Positions 15,764-24,308 of a DNA stretch of 64,000 bases are shown piece by piece. This DNA comes from Peptococcaceae bacterium BRH_c8a (GTDB lineage Bacteria; Bacillota; Desulfotomaculia; Desulfotomaculales; Desulfallaceae). The notes beneath the pieces are model-generated. The model searched no databases. It was given only the letters and a program-made list of their open reading frames with translations, and was not told the origin of the DNA. The DNA is taken from the NCBI GenBank assembly GCA_000961575.1, contig LADP01000018.1, forward strand, positions 124,001-188,000. Direction: 5' to 3'. The translations under genes were made by a program, and so were the position numbers. The stretch's first letter is position 1. Each line of letters begins with the position of its first letter.

Positions 15764-18043
15764 GTGGTCATCAGGGTCAAGGGCAAGTACCTGGTTTTAG
15801 TTGTCTTGTTATTAGTTGTTTTTGTCGGCGCGGCCTACGCTGCCGCACCTAAAATACTTTACTCCAGGGCCCAGGCTCTGGAGTCCGTGGGGCAGCAGGA
15901 ACGATCCGGTGTTTATTACAGTCTGCTGGCTAAATATTTTCCGGTATCGGATGAAGCGGTGCGGGCGCTGTTTTTTTCGGCCCAGCAGGATGTGCAGGGC
16001 TACAGTAACCAGGAAGAGCCCGGCCTGATTTACATTTTCCCGGGCGGCACTGGAATGAGCGGTTGGGCGGGAGAGGGAGATCTTAAAGGCGCTATCGCCA
16101 AGTTTAAGCTGGTTCGGGAACGTGCCCCGGAATCGCCGTGGGCCACACACGCACTACGTGAATTGGGTCAGGCATATTACGCCCTGGGTGATTATAATAA
16201 CGCCGTAAAGCATTTAAAGCTTTCCATAGAGGAAAGCGATATGCAGGCTTCGGAAAGCACTGAACTATTGGCTAAAATTTACCTGGAGCAGGGTGAAAAC
16301 CAAAAGGCCCTGAAACTGGTGGAACGCAGTTTAAATGAAAAACCAAGGTTTATTCCGCTGGAGATGATGAGTTTAAAGGGCCGGGCTCTTATGGCCATGG
16401 AGCGATGGGAAGAAGCCAGGCTGGTGTTTGAAGATTTACCACGTAAAGCTGATTCATATTATGGCGAGATTCTGCAGGATGAAGGGCCTGATACGGTCAG
16501 TATGAATATTGTAAACTGGCAAGCCACGGCCCAAGGTTACCTGCGCAAATTGGATGCATTGCAGCAAGACACAGGAATAGCGGGTACGCTTTCCGGTCGG
16601 GTGGTGCTGGATGACCGTAATTTACCGGGCGCACGCGTATATCTAATTGACAAAGCCGTTAATGATGACTATTTTCAGGGGCATACCAGTAACCTTGAAC
16701 ATGTGGTAACCGGCCCTGGGGGAGAGTATATTTTCGAGAACTTGGCATCGGGCCGTTACGCCCTGGGTTTGGGGGTCAGACCCGGGGAAGTAAAGGGCCA
16801 TACCTTACAGCAGTGGGAAGGGGATATTTTAGTCGCAGCTGGTGAAACTGTCCGGCGGGATTTGCGATTTGCGCCCACGGTTAAGCTTCTTTCGCCCCTT
16901 GCGGGCCCCACATTGTCAGGCCGGGTTGAATTTAGCTGGATCCCGGTACCCGGGGCGGCCAGTTACGACCTATTCATCGGGCCGATAACCAGAGATGACC
17001 AGGGGGGAATATCGGCTACCTATACCACCCTGCTAAAAACCGGGCTTACAGGCAGTCGGGTAAACCTGGACTTGCAAGAGGAAATGGCACGCAACCGTTT
17101 TAGCGGTGGAATAGCACATAGCGATGGAGGGGTTAACCCGCTGTCCATTCTGGGCCTGCTATACTATGGCGGTGAATATACCTGGGGAGTTTATGCCAAT
17201 GATGCCAGCGGTAACCGGATATCTGACAGCTCGGGGTACGGCTTTTACATGGCCCGAAAGGAACTGCCGTTATTTAAGGTAGCGGGGGGCAAGTTAAGCG
17301 CTGCCGATAAGCTGCTGTTGGATCGTAAGTATGATGAAGCCATAGCTGCCTACCGGCAGCAGTTGGATAAAACACCTGGTGACATCCATGCTTTACTAAC
17401 ACTGGCCAGGCTGCACCAGTACGGTTCCCGGATGGGTACCGCGGATCCGGCCACTGCCGCCACATATTACGAGCGTCTGCTGAAAGTGGAGGATACACCT
17501 GAAGCCAGGTCGGCCCTGGCCGATGTTTATTTCGATGCCGGCATGTATGACCAGGCTTACGCCAAGTATCAATCCCTTACCGACAGCCACATGGAAAGCT
17601 GGCGTACTTACTACCAGATGGGGAAAATTGAGTTTCATAACGGTAATCTGAAACAGGCATTGGCATTAATGGAGTTGGCTGTGGGCATGGAACATGGTTT
17701 GTATGCCAGGGCATATCCGGTGGCATTAGCGCTTCTTAGTGGAGATTTGGAACGGGCGGTTACCTTTGCCCGGGTAGTGGACCAGGGCGAGGGTTATCTG
17801 GAACTGCTCTCGGAATACGGTAACAGGGGTTATCCGGCCAATAGTGATATTATGCTGGCGGTTGGACAGGGTGAATATGACCGTGCTTTACAATTGCCGG
17901 CTCTGGAACAGCACGATTTGTTTATCAAGGGCCTGTTAATCTATGTTACCGCGGGGTCCTATCCCGGTGATCAGGTAACCGCTGTAATTAAAGACATGGA
18001 ACCGGGTCTACTATCAGATTTGCTATCTAAAATGGTACATTAA
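15764..18043 (+). CDS. Exported TPR protein with carboxypeptidase-regulatory-like domain
   Basis: A 759-residue protein with an N-terminal signal or anchor (LVLVVLLLVVFVGAAYAA), TPR-type helical repeats at ~35-240 (ALRELGQAYYALGDYNNAVKHL, LAKIYLEQGENQKALKLVE), a beta-sandwich at ~270-350 (GTLSGRVVLDDRNLPGARVYL...GEYIFENLASGRYALGL) like CarboxypepD_reg, a second beta domain at ~365-480, and a further TPR block at ~500-680. GTG start immediately after the upstream TAA. The operon suggests that it is the effector or sensor of the ECF system at the cell envelope, perhaps binding cell wall or secreted protein. No recognised catalytic motif. Confidence 0.75.
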   Translation: MVIRVKGKYLVLVVLLLVVFVGAAYAAAPKILYSRAQALESVGQQERSGVYYSLLAKYFPVSDEAVRALFFSAQQDVQGYSNQEEPGLIYIFPGGTGMSGWAGEGDLKGAIAKFKLVRERAPESPWATHALRELGQAYYALGDYNNAVKHLKLSIEESDMQASESTELLAKIYLEQGENQKALKLVERSLNEKPRFIPLEMMSLKGRALMAMERWEEARLVFEDLPRKADSYYGEILQDEGPDTVSMNIVNWQATAQGYLRKLDALQQDTGIAGTLSGRVVLDDRNLPGARVYLIDKAVNDDYFQGHTSNLEHVVTGPGGEYIFENLASGRYALGLGVRPGEVKGHTLQQWEGDILVAAGETVRRDLRFAPTVKLLSPLAGPTLSGRVEFSWIPVPGAASYDLFIGPITRDDQGGISATYTTLLKTGLTGSRVNLDLQEEMARNRFSGGIAHSDGGVNPLSILGLLYYGGEYTWGVYANDASGNRISDSSGYGFYMARKELPLFKVAGGKLSAADKLLLDRKYDEAIAAYRQQLDKTPGDIHALLTLARLHQYGSRMGTADPATAATYYERLLKVEDTPEARSALADVYFDAGMYDQAYAKYQSLTDSHMESWRTYYQMGKIEFHNGNLKQALALMELAVGMEHGLYARAYPVALALLSGDLERAVTFARVVDQGEGYLELLSEYGNRGYPANSDIMLAVGQGEYDRALQLPALEQHDLFIKGLLIYVTAGSYPGDQVTAVIKDMEPGLLSDLLSKMVH

Positions 18044-18243
18044 GTCTCCTAGCCGTAGGTTACAAGAAAGCGGTTAAATTCAAGTAGAGATGTATCATTG
18101 CGATTCTTCGTCAATTATTATATTATTAATAGATATAATTCAATATAAATAGTAACTGACCATAAAAAAGTCGCACCCGGGGTAACTTTGTGAAAATTAT
18201 TCCAATGCTACCGGGAACGATTACAAATTAAAGAGGGATAAAG

Positions 18244-19923
18244 ATGGGGTCAGAAATAATTTTAAGTGTCATTGGCGGCATGGGGCTCTTATTGTATGGA
18301 ATGCACATAATGAGCGAAGGCCTGCAAAAAATAGCCGGGCATAGGTTAAGGGACGCAATGGGTTCTTTGACCCAAAACAAAATTATCAGCCTTATCGTCG
18401 GTGCCCTGATTACTGTGTTATTCCAAAGCAGTACAGCTACCACTGTTATCCTTGTAGGTTTGGCCAACGCATCCATCATCACACTAAAACAAACTCTGGG
18501 CATTATCCTGGGGGCCGACATAGGCACAACCGTTACCGCGCAGCTTATCGCCCTCAAAGTTACGGAAATTGCGCTGCCTGTTGTTGGTATTGGGGCTACC
18601 ATAGTTTTCTTTTCCAAACGCGATAAGTACCGCAGGATAGGCCAGGCGATTTTAGGGTTTGGACTTTTATTCCTGGGCCTGAAAATTATGGCCGACGGTA
18701 TGTATCCGCTCCGTGATTCCCAATTTTTTAAGGACATCCTACTACAAATGAGTGATAATCCCCTACTGGCCATTTTTGTGGCAGCGCTGTTTACTTTCTT
18801 GGTCCACAGCAGTGCAGCCACTATCGGTATCATGATGGTACTGGCCATGCAGGGCATGCTGCCGCTTGTTTCGGCCATTTATTTGATGTACGGAGCCAAC
18901 ATAGGAACGTCTTTTACCGCTGTACTCAGCAGTCTCAGTTCTACCAGGGAGGCGCAAAGAGTTGCCACGGCCCACGTAATTTTTAAAGCGGCCGGTGTTT
19001 TGGTATTTCTACCTTTCACCATCCCGTTTGCTGAATTTATGCAGTCCATTGCCTCGGGGCCCGGGTTTCAGGTGGCCAATGCCCATACCTTTTTCAATAT
19101 TGCCATTGCCTTTATCTTCCTGCCGTTTACGTCCTACTTTGCAGTTTTACTGGAAAAGATTGTGCCGGAAAGAAAAGAGCGCTCTACCGAGCCGCGCTAT
19201 TTGGATGATTCGCTGATTGGTACTCCTTCTATAGCTATCGGGTTGGCCTTAAAAGAGATTATTTATATCTCCGATAATACGGTTAAAATGTTAAAAGAAG
19301 TGAAAAAAGTTTTGGAAAGCTATAATTCCGACCTGGTAGAGTCTATTTTGAAAACCGAAAACAGGGTGGATCGGCATACTTTAGCCACTAGGCAGTATCT
19401 CACGCAGGTATTAAGAAACCCTATATCCAAAGAGGAATTTACCAAATGTTTACGCTTGATTAACACGGTTAACGAGTTAGAAAAGATAGGTGACATTGTT
19501 GAGAAGAATCTTCTTTACCTCGCTGAAAGTAGAAAAATTAATAATGCCAAGTTTTCAGAAGAGGGCAATAAAGAACTAGAGATTATGTACAGTAATATCT
19601 TCAAGCTGGCCAACATGGTAAACAATATTATTATGACCAACGATTCCCGAATGACTTATAATGCCCTGTGCCTGCAGGAAGAAATTACCGACCTGGAGTT
19701 TAGATCGCGCATCTCGCATATTCAGCGATTAAGTAAAGGAGTCGTTGAATCTGAAAACACCAGTGCCATACATCTGGAGTTAATTAATGCATATTTGAAA
19801 ATTGCCCAGCACCTATTCCAAATCATTGAAATAGCCAATGACCCGGAGATATTGGATATTAAAAACATTGATGAATTTTGCAACGGCGGCAATATTTTTG
19901 ACGTTAACTCTTTCAAACAATAA
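18244..19923 (+). CDS. Na/Pi cotransporter family protein with PhoU domain
   Basis: A 559-residue membrane protein: two repeated transport blocks marked by QSSTATTVILVGLANASI and HSSAATIGIMMVLAMQG, each near GADIGTT/GANIGTS, followed from ~330 by a cytosolic PhoU-like helical domain (LKEIIYISDNTVKMLKEV, VNELEKIGDIVEKNL). Homologues move phosphate with sodium and the PhoU part may sense or gate. ATG with AGAGGG upstream. Single gene with an AT-rich upstream region; no clear Pho box seen. Confidence 0.9.
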   Translation: MGSEIILSVIGGMGLLLYGMHIMSEGLQKIAGHRLRDAMGSLTQNKIISLIVGALITVLFQSSTATTVILVGLANASIITLKQTLGIILGADIGTTVTAQLIALKVTEIALPVVGIGATIVFFSKRDKYRRIGQAILGFGLLFLGLKIMADGMYPLRDSQFFKDILLQMSDNPLLAIFVAALFTFLVHSSAATIGIMMVLAMQGMLPLVSAIYLMYGANIGTSFTAVLSSLSSTREAQRVATAHVIFKAAGVLVFLPFTIPFAEFMQSIASGPGFQVANAHTFFNIAIAFIFLPFTSYFAVLLEKIVPERKERSTEPRYLDDSLIGTPSIAIGLALKEIIYISDNTVKMLKEVKKVLESYNSDLVESILKTENRVDRHTLATRQYLTQVLRNPISKEEFTKCLRLINTVNELEKIGDIVEKNLLYLAESRKINNAKFSEEGNKELEIMYSNIFKLANMVNNIIMTNDSRMTYNALCLQEEITDLEFRSRISHIQRLSKGVVESENTSAIHLELINAYLKIAQHLFQIIEIANDPEILDIKNIDEFCNGGNIFDVNSFKQ

Positions 19924-20017
19924 TCATGGATTGTGGATTATCCGGAGAACGTTTAGAGAAGCATTAAGTATACAGTATTTATTGAGATTACCAGTAAACT
20001 TTTACAGCTAATTAGTT

Positions 20018-20107
20018 TATAATGTATGGTAAGAGTTGTTACCGGGGCAATGGCGTCCCTTACGTACCTGTATCTGCAGGAATGTAGGGGACGTTTTTAT
20101 TTTTTTA
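20018..20107 (+). ncRNA. Structured leader with terminator, riboswitch-like
   Basis: TATAAT (20018-20023) would start a transcript near 20030. It holds a hairpin GGTAA/TTACC (20028-20043), a CCGGGG segment, an inner CCTG/CAGG hairpin, and a long stem GCGTCCCTTAC/GTAGGGGACG (20053-20093) followed by TTTTTATTTTTTT. CGTCCC could pair either with upstream GGGG or with downstream GGGGACG, so alternative folding is possible. It ends about 30 bases before a small zinc-ribbon gene with its own AGGAGG. No known riboswitch class was recognised; a free small RNA is the alternative. Confidence 0.5.
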
Positions 20108-20138
20108 ACTCAACCTTTCCGGGTCAAGGAGGAATATA

Positions 20139-20345
20139 ATGGCTATAGCATGCAGAGTCAGGGACAACAAAGTTATTCCCATAAGAAAAGGCATACTTAT
20201 CAGTGTAAAAGAAAATATTACTGAACTAATAAACCAGGCCTTTGTTTGTGCCAACTGTGGATTCGGCACAGCTTTTGAAAAAAAGTGGCAGCCGGTAATG
20301 GAAACGAGTCGCTGCCCGATGTGTGGCAGCCAAAAGAAAAGGTAG
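20139..20345 (+). CDS. Small zinc-ribbon protein
   Basis: A 68-residue protein with C37-x2-C40 and C59-x2-C62, a classical zinc ribbon, plus C5. The middle (KGILISVKENITELINQ) is likely a strand and helix. The family is not recognised. The ATG has AAGGAGG seven bases upstream, and the gene is flanked by its own leader terminator and a downstream terminator, so it is a separate, probably regulated unit. Confidence 0.7.
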   Translation: MAIACRVRDNKVIPIRKGILISVKENITELINQAFVCANCGFGTAFEKKWQPVMETSRCPMCGSQKKR

Positions 20346-20351
20346 TTACGG

Positions 20352-20382
20352 AAGCCCGGTTTACACCGGGCTTTAACTTTTC
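20352..20382 (+). terminator. Terminator after small zinc-ribbon gene
   Basis: Stem AAGCCCGGT/ACCGGGCTT with a short loop, then TAACTTTT. Confidence 0.75.
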
Positions 20383-20548
20383 TAATCAAGAAAATAAATA
20401 AGCCGCTGGGCAGCTGGTTTGTTTTGTTGTTTTTAATCATTGCCCACAAAAATGCCGATCTTTTCTTACAGTTTTTTCATAATTAGTGGGTAAAATATAA
20501 GACAGTGAGGTTAAAAATATTACTGTTATGTGGAAAGGAGGTGTAACA

Positions 20549-21013
20549 GTGAAAAAGAAATTAGTTTTGTTAACCGTTACACTACTTTTGGTATTCAGTA
20601 TTACTCAGGTGGCTGCGGCGGCCGGAATGGGCTGGGATGGCGGCCCGCACAAGCTAAACAGTGATAAGATGTTTAACCCGGTTGAGAAATTAAACCTCAC
20701 CGATCAACAAATTGTTAAAATGCGGGAAATCAATCAAAAGACCTATGAGCAAACCCGCGACCTGCGTATTAAAATGATGGATAGCCGGCATGAGCTTAAA
20801 CAACTTAAACTGCAGAAAAACCCGGATCAAGCCCAAATTGATGCCAAGGTAAAGGAAATTAACAACCAGCGTGATAAGCTTCACGGCATTTTCCAGCAGA
20901 GCAAGGAACAGTGCCACTCTTTACTTACCCAGGAACAACTCGAACAGGTCAAACAATTCAAAGGGAATAGGGGCGGCGGTTTACGAGGGAATACCGGGCC
21001 GGCCAATCAGTAG
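20549..21013 (+). CDS. Spy/CpxP-like exported protein
   Basis: A 154-residue protein with a signal peptide (KKKLVLLTVTLLLVFSITQVAAAAG) and a long helical body. LNLTDQQIVKMREINQ and LLTQEQLEQVKQF are LTxxQ-type motifs of the Spy/CpxP family, whose members are ATP-independent chaperones or envelope stress sensors. The Gly-rich tail is unusual. The GTG at 20549 has AAAGGAGGT six to seven bases upstream; the frame's earlier start has none. Closed by a double hairpin. Confidence 0.75.
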   Translation: MKKKLVLLTVTLLLVFSITQVAAAAGMGWDGGPHKLNSDKMFNPVEKLNLTDQQIVKMREINQKTYEQTRDLRIKMMDSRHELKQLKLQKNPDQAQIDAKVKEINNQRDKLHGIFQQSKEQCHSLLTQEQLEQVKQFKGNRGGGLRGNTGPANQ

Positions 21014-21020
21014 ATTCTGA

Positions 21021-21092
21021 AATTAGCAAAAAGCTAATTAAAACAAGAACCAGTCTGCCTGTTTCCCGGGCAGACTGGTTCTTGTTAAATTT
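21021..21092. terminator. Bidirectional double-hairpin terminator
   Basis: A small hairpin AATTAGC/GCTAATT (21021-21039) is followed by a long perfect stem, with left arm from 21042 and right arm ending 21086 (AGTCTGCC/GGCAGACT at its core). It lies between the convergent Spy-like and SIMPL genes; TTTTAATT follows on the minus strand. Confidence 0.85.
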
Positions 21093-21121
21093 AGGATGCA
21101 GCGAAACCTGGTTCTTCGGCG

Positions 21122-21817
21122 TTATCTTATAAAATATACTATTTCGGCAGTGGCCCTGATGATTACCTTGCCAGGGTTTACAGGTGTGCTTTGCGCTTCC
21201 ATTTTGTCATAAAATATAGGTGATGGTGACTGGTCAAGCCAGTTGCCGCTGGCTGATTTGACTCCTACAATTTCTTTACCCAACGCACCGGCAAGTATCT
21301 CTGCCTTATGTCGGGCGTTTTCTACTGCCTGGCGAAGCGCAGCAATTTTTTGCTCGGTGTTGCCCACGGCATAAAAGTTAATATTGTGAACTTCATTAGC
21401 ACCGTTTTGTACCGCTGTGTCAATAATACTCCCGACAGTGCTCACGTCCTCTACTGTAACTTTAACCTCATTAATCACCTTGTACCCAATCAACTGCGGT
21501 TGACCTTCCCTGGCATAATCGTAATTCGGCTGGATGTTGTAGCCAGACGTCATGATGTTCTGCTGATTAACTCCCGCATTGTTTAAAGCTTCGATTAGTT
21601 TTTTGGCAATTTCAGCATTTTGGTTCTGGGCTATTTTTACGTCCGTGCTTTCGGTAACCACTGCTACGTTAATATCGACCCGGTTTGGGGTCACTTCCAC
21701 CGCGCTTTCACCATTTACCGAAATGTAAGGCTGCTCAGCCTCGGCGGCCCAGCCAATGGCGGAAAAAGATAGCAACAGCAATACCGTCAAAATTAAAACT
21801 ACAGGAAACCTACGCAT
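21122..21817 (-). CDS. SIMPL domain (DUF541) exported protein
   Basis: A 231-residue protein with an N-terminal signal peptide (VVLILTVLLLLSFSAIGWA) and one SIMPL domain: ISVNGESAVEVTPNRVDINVAVVTES, the MTSGYNIQPNYDY segment, and ALRQAVENARHKAEILAGALGKEIVGV. Family members are exported or outer-face proteins of unknown biochemical role, sometimes linked to oxidative stress or cell-surface assembly. The ATG at 21817 has AAAGGA nine bases upstream, better than the GTG three codons earlier. TATAAT and a CGGTGCACCG palindrome (21851-21860) lie upstream. Confidence 0.85.
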   Translation of the reverse strand: MRRFPVVLILTVLLLLSFSAIGWAAEAEQPYISVNGESAVEVTPNRVDINVAVVTESTDVKIAQNQNAEIAKKLIEALNNAGVNQQNIMTSGYNIQPNYDYAREGQPQLIGYKVINEVKVTVEDVSTVGSIIDTAVQNGANEVHNINFYAVGNTEQKIAALRQAVENARHKAEILAGALGKEIVGVKSASGNWLDQSPSPIFYDKMEAQSTPVNPGKVIIRATAEIVYFIR

Positions 21818-21908
21818 TAGTACCACTCCTTTATAGTATTATAACTTTGACGGTGCACCGGGCATTTTGTTCCGTAAAAAACAATCCATAAAATCCCTGT
21901 TCAAAAAA

Positions 21909-22703
21909 TTATATTTTAGCTTGCTCAAGCAGGCGCACTACGGCGGAATGGTTTCCTGCCCGGGCAAGTTTCAGGGCTGTCAAGCCGCTGCTACTGCACA
22001 TGTTATAGTCGGCCCCGGCAGCTAAAAACATTTCCACAATATCGGCATGACCGGCGTAAGCGGCTACCATCAGGGCCGTTACCAGGTCAACGCTTTGGGC
22101 ATTTACATTTGCCCCTTTATCCAGCAGGATTTGGGCTACTTGGACATGACCATCTTTGGCTGCCAGCATCAGGGCCGTAGCATCATAATTATCCTTAACA
22201 TCCGGGTTCATGCCCGTAACTAAAAAAAACTGAACCATGTCATAGTTCCCTTCCCGTACCCACTGCAGGAACGAATCCTTTGACCAATCAATTACCGATA
22301 CATTATCGCCAACTTTTACCCGTCCACCTTTAACCACTCGTCCGAAACGGCCTTCGCGGCTGACTATATAGGGCCGCCCGTGTTCTTTGAATTCTTCCTT
22401 GCCGATGTGCAGAACCCTAATGATAGATTCGCCAATAACTACATAACTGCCGGCGCTCAACTTGGCCTGTTCAATACCCTGGATAGTAAAATTTTCAGTA
22501 TATCCACCGTTGATCACTTCTTCTTTTTTCTCTGGCGGCACTTTTTCAATAGCTTCGACCGGTAAAATGCTTACCTGACGGTCCCAATCACCGCCGTGGG
22601 CATCCCCCTCAAGACCCCATCCTTCATTTACTTCCACCTGTGCTATACTGTTTTTTTCTATACCCCGGGTTAGGCCGATATTTATTGACAAAACTTGTCC
22701 CAT
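21909..22703 (-). CDS. MOSC domain-ankyrin repeat fusion protein
   Basis: A 264-residue protein. Residues 1-135 are a small MOSC domain (VNEGWGLEGDAHGGDWDRQVSIL, YTENFTIQGIE, REGRFGRVVKGGRVKVGD) and ~138-262 are about four ankyrin repeats (ATALMLAAKDGHVQVAQILLDKGANVNA and similar). MOSC domains usually handle molybdenum-cofactor sulfur through a conserved Cys in an IGKECH-type motif; here it reads IGKEEF, and the second conserved Cys is also missing. The only Cys left is in the last ankyrin repeat. So sulfur-carrier chemistry is unlikely; a binding or regulatory role is inferred. ATG with GGAGAGA upstream and a clear promoter. Confidence 0.88.
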   Translation of the reverse strand: MGQVLSINIGLTRGIEKNSIAQVEVNEGWGLEGDAHGGDWDRQVSILPVEAIEKVPPEKKEEVINGGYTENFTIQGIEQAKLSAGSYVVIGESIIRVLHIGKEEFKEHGRPYIVSREGRFGRVVKGGRVKVGDNVSVIDWSKDSFLQWVREGNYDMVQFFLVTGMNPDVKDNYDATALMLAAKDGHVQVAQILLDKGANVNAQSVDLVTALMVAAYAGHADIVEMFLAAGADYNMCSSSGLTALKLARAGNHSAVVRLLEQAKI

Positions 22704-22751
22704 GTTCTCTCCTTTGTCTTAAGAAAATTATTTATATGAACATCCGCTCAT

Positions 22752-22780
22752 ATTTTACTTGTTCCATTTTTACTTGTCAA
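22752..22780 (-). promoter_or_regulatory. Promoter of the MOSC-ankyrin gene
   Basis: On the minus strand TTGACA (22780-22775) and TAAAAT (22757-22752) are 17 bases apart. An inverted repeat CCTGAT/ATCAGG (22783-22802) lies just upstream of the -35, in the gap shared with the divergent NifU-like gene. Confidence 0.75.
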
Positions 22781-22830
22781 AACCTGATTATATGTTATCA
22801 GGATAATTAAAGCCAATTGTGTAGTTATTA

Positions 22831-22859
22831 TTGACGTATGTTTATAATAAATCTATAAT
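22831..22859 (+). promoter_or_regulatory. Promoter of the NifU-like gene
   Basis: TTGACG (22831-22836) and TATAAT (22854-22859) are 17 bases apart, about 33 bases before the start codon. Confidence 0.8.
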
Positions 22860-22891
22860 ATTTTTAATAAAAACTTTTATGGAGTGCTGTG

Positions 22892-23365
22892 ATGAGCGTT
22901 TTGGATTACAATGAGTTGACCATTGAACATTTTCAAAACCCCCGCAATGTTGGAATGGTTAAAGACGGCAATGGGTATGGAAAAATTGGTGAACCGGGGT
23001 GCGGTGATATTTGTGAAATTACCGTGCGCATTGAAAACAGTATTATAAAAGACATAAAGTTTAGAGTTTACGGGTGTGCCGGAGCTATAGCAACCTCTAG
23101 CGTGGTAACCGAGATTACCATGGGTAAAAATATTGATTTTGCTTTAAAACTAACAGATGACAACGTGGTTGATTTTCTTGGCGGGTTACCAGAAGGTAAA
23201 AAACATTGTTCACTACTGGCCATAAAAGCATTGCACCAGGCAATTTACGATTATTTAATTAATAAACGTCTTGTTAATGAAGGAACAGTAAGTACACAAG
23301 ACCAGTTTAATCAACTGGCTGAACAAACTCTGCGGGAGATACTGCAAAGGGCGAAACAAAATTAA
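22892..23365 (+). CDS. NifU/IscU-like iron-sulfur scaffold
   Basis: A 157-residue cytosolic protein of the NifU N-terminal family: YNELTIEHFQNPRNVGMVKDGNGYGKIGEPGCGD, VYGCAGAIATSSVVTEIT and EGKKHCSLLAIKALHQAI carry the three conserved cysteines and the Asp of the cluster site. It assembles [2Fe-2S] clusters for transfer to apo-proteins. No NifS/IscS gene is adjacent. The ATG at 22892 (after an in-frame GTG) has GGAG seven to eight bases upstream. Single-gene unit with a strong promoter and terminator. Confidence 0.9.
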   Translation: MSVLDYNELTIEHFQNPRNVGMVKDGNGYGKIGEPGCGDICEITVRIENSIIKDIKFRVYGCAGAIATSSVVTEITMGKNIDFALKLTDDNVVDFLGGLPEGKKHCSLLAIKALHQAIYDYLINKRLVNEGTVSTQDQFNQLAEQTLREILQRAKQN

Positions 23366-23400
23366 AAGTTCCAGGACTTAACAGGAACCGGTATATATTT

Positions 23401-23441
23401 AAAAGCCAACCCTGTGCCGAAAGGCCGGGGTTGGCTTTTTT
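23401..23441 (+). terminator. Terminator after NifU-like gene
   Basis: Stem AAAAGCCAACCC/GGGTTGGCTTTT followed by T residues. Confidence 0.85.
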
Positions 23442-23624
23442 AGGCGGCACCAACTTGATATCAGCCATCTCATCACCCGGGTTATTGAAAATACAGGTTC
23501 CAAAGAATACAAGTTTCAAAGAAGGGATACTGCCTGAATTTGTCGTATTAGACTAGAATAAAATAAAAAAAGTCGAATTAAGTTGATATAATAACAAAAA
23601 ATTAAAAAGGAGTAACTTAATTTG

Positions 23625-24176
23625 ATGAAATTGATTTCTAAAATTTACTTCCGTCTAATGGGGTGGAAAGCTATCGGCAGTTTACCTGCTGATGTTAAAA
23701 AATGCGTTTTTGTTGCGGCGCCTCATACCAGCAATCATGATTTTACTCTGGCCCGGGCAGCTTGTTATATCCTTAATGTAAAAATTAACTTTTTAATTAA
23801 AAAAGAGTGGATGGTTTACCCGCTGGGGCTTTTTTTTGAAGCCATAGGTGCTGTACCCGTCGAGCGTAAAAAAACAAGTAATATGGTTGACCGATTAATA
23901 GACATCTTTAAAAAGTCAGATGAACTGGCTATTTTAATTTCTCCGGAAGGTACGCGCAGAACCACAAAGAAATGGAAAACAGGTTTTTATTATACTGCCC
24001 TGGGAGCCAAGGTGCCATTTGTTTTGACTTATCTTGATTATAAAGAAAAAACTGCTTGTATTGGCCCGGTGATTTACCCAACCGGGGATTTTGTAAAAGA
24101 TATGGAGCAGGTCAAAGAGTTTTATAAAGACATTACTCCCAAATTCCCTTTAAATTACAGCCTGGAAATTACATAA
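23625..24176 (+). CDS. 1-acyl-glycerol-3-phosphate acyltransferase-like protein
   Basis: A 183-residue member of the PlsC-type acyltransferase family. HTSNHD is the HX4D catalytic motif (~residue 35), VPVERKKT the glycerol-phosphate-binding block, and ISPEGTRR the third motif. It likely acylates lysophosphatidic acid or a related lipid at the inner membrane face, although shortened members of this type have also been linked to ornithine-lipid or unknown acyl transfers. The ATG at 23625 follows an in-frame TTG; AAGGAG is about 12 bases upstream. Confidence 0.82.
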   Translation: MKLISKIYFRLMGWKAIGSLPADVKKCVFVAAPHTSNHDFTLARAACYILNVKINFLIKKEWMVYPLGLFFEAIGAVPVERKKTSNMVDRLIDIFKKSDELAILISPEGTRRTTKKWKTGFYYTALGAKVPFVLTYLDYKEKTACIGPVIYPTGDFVKDMEQVKEFYKDITPKFPLNYSLEIT

Positions 24177-24201
24177 TAATTATCAACTGCATAGCTGATT
24201 A

Positions 24202-24227
24202 GGCCGGTATAAATACCGGCCTTTTTT
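24202..24227 (+). terminator. Terminator after acyltransferase gene
   Basis: Perfect stem GGCCGGTAT/ATACCGGCC with a two-base loop (longer in practice), followed by six T residues. Confidence 0.85.
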
Positions 24228-24308
24228 AATCCTTAGCAACTTTTTGAAATGAGCTTGGGCAAATAGTGAGATAATACAAGTTAAATACAATGCCCGGGTG
24301 GAGTCATT

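Noticed and set aside
20030-20107. Leader considered as a fluoride riboswitch or other known class
   Set aside because: GGCAATGG and a later AATG are loosely reminiscent of the fluoride aptamer, but the required pseudoknot pairing and helix order do not fit, and the gene is not a fluoride exporter.
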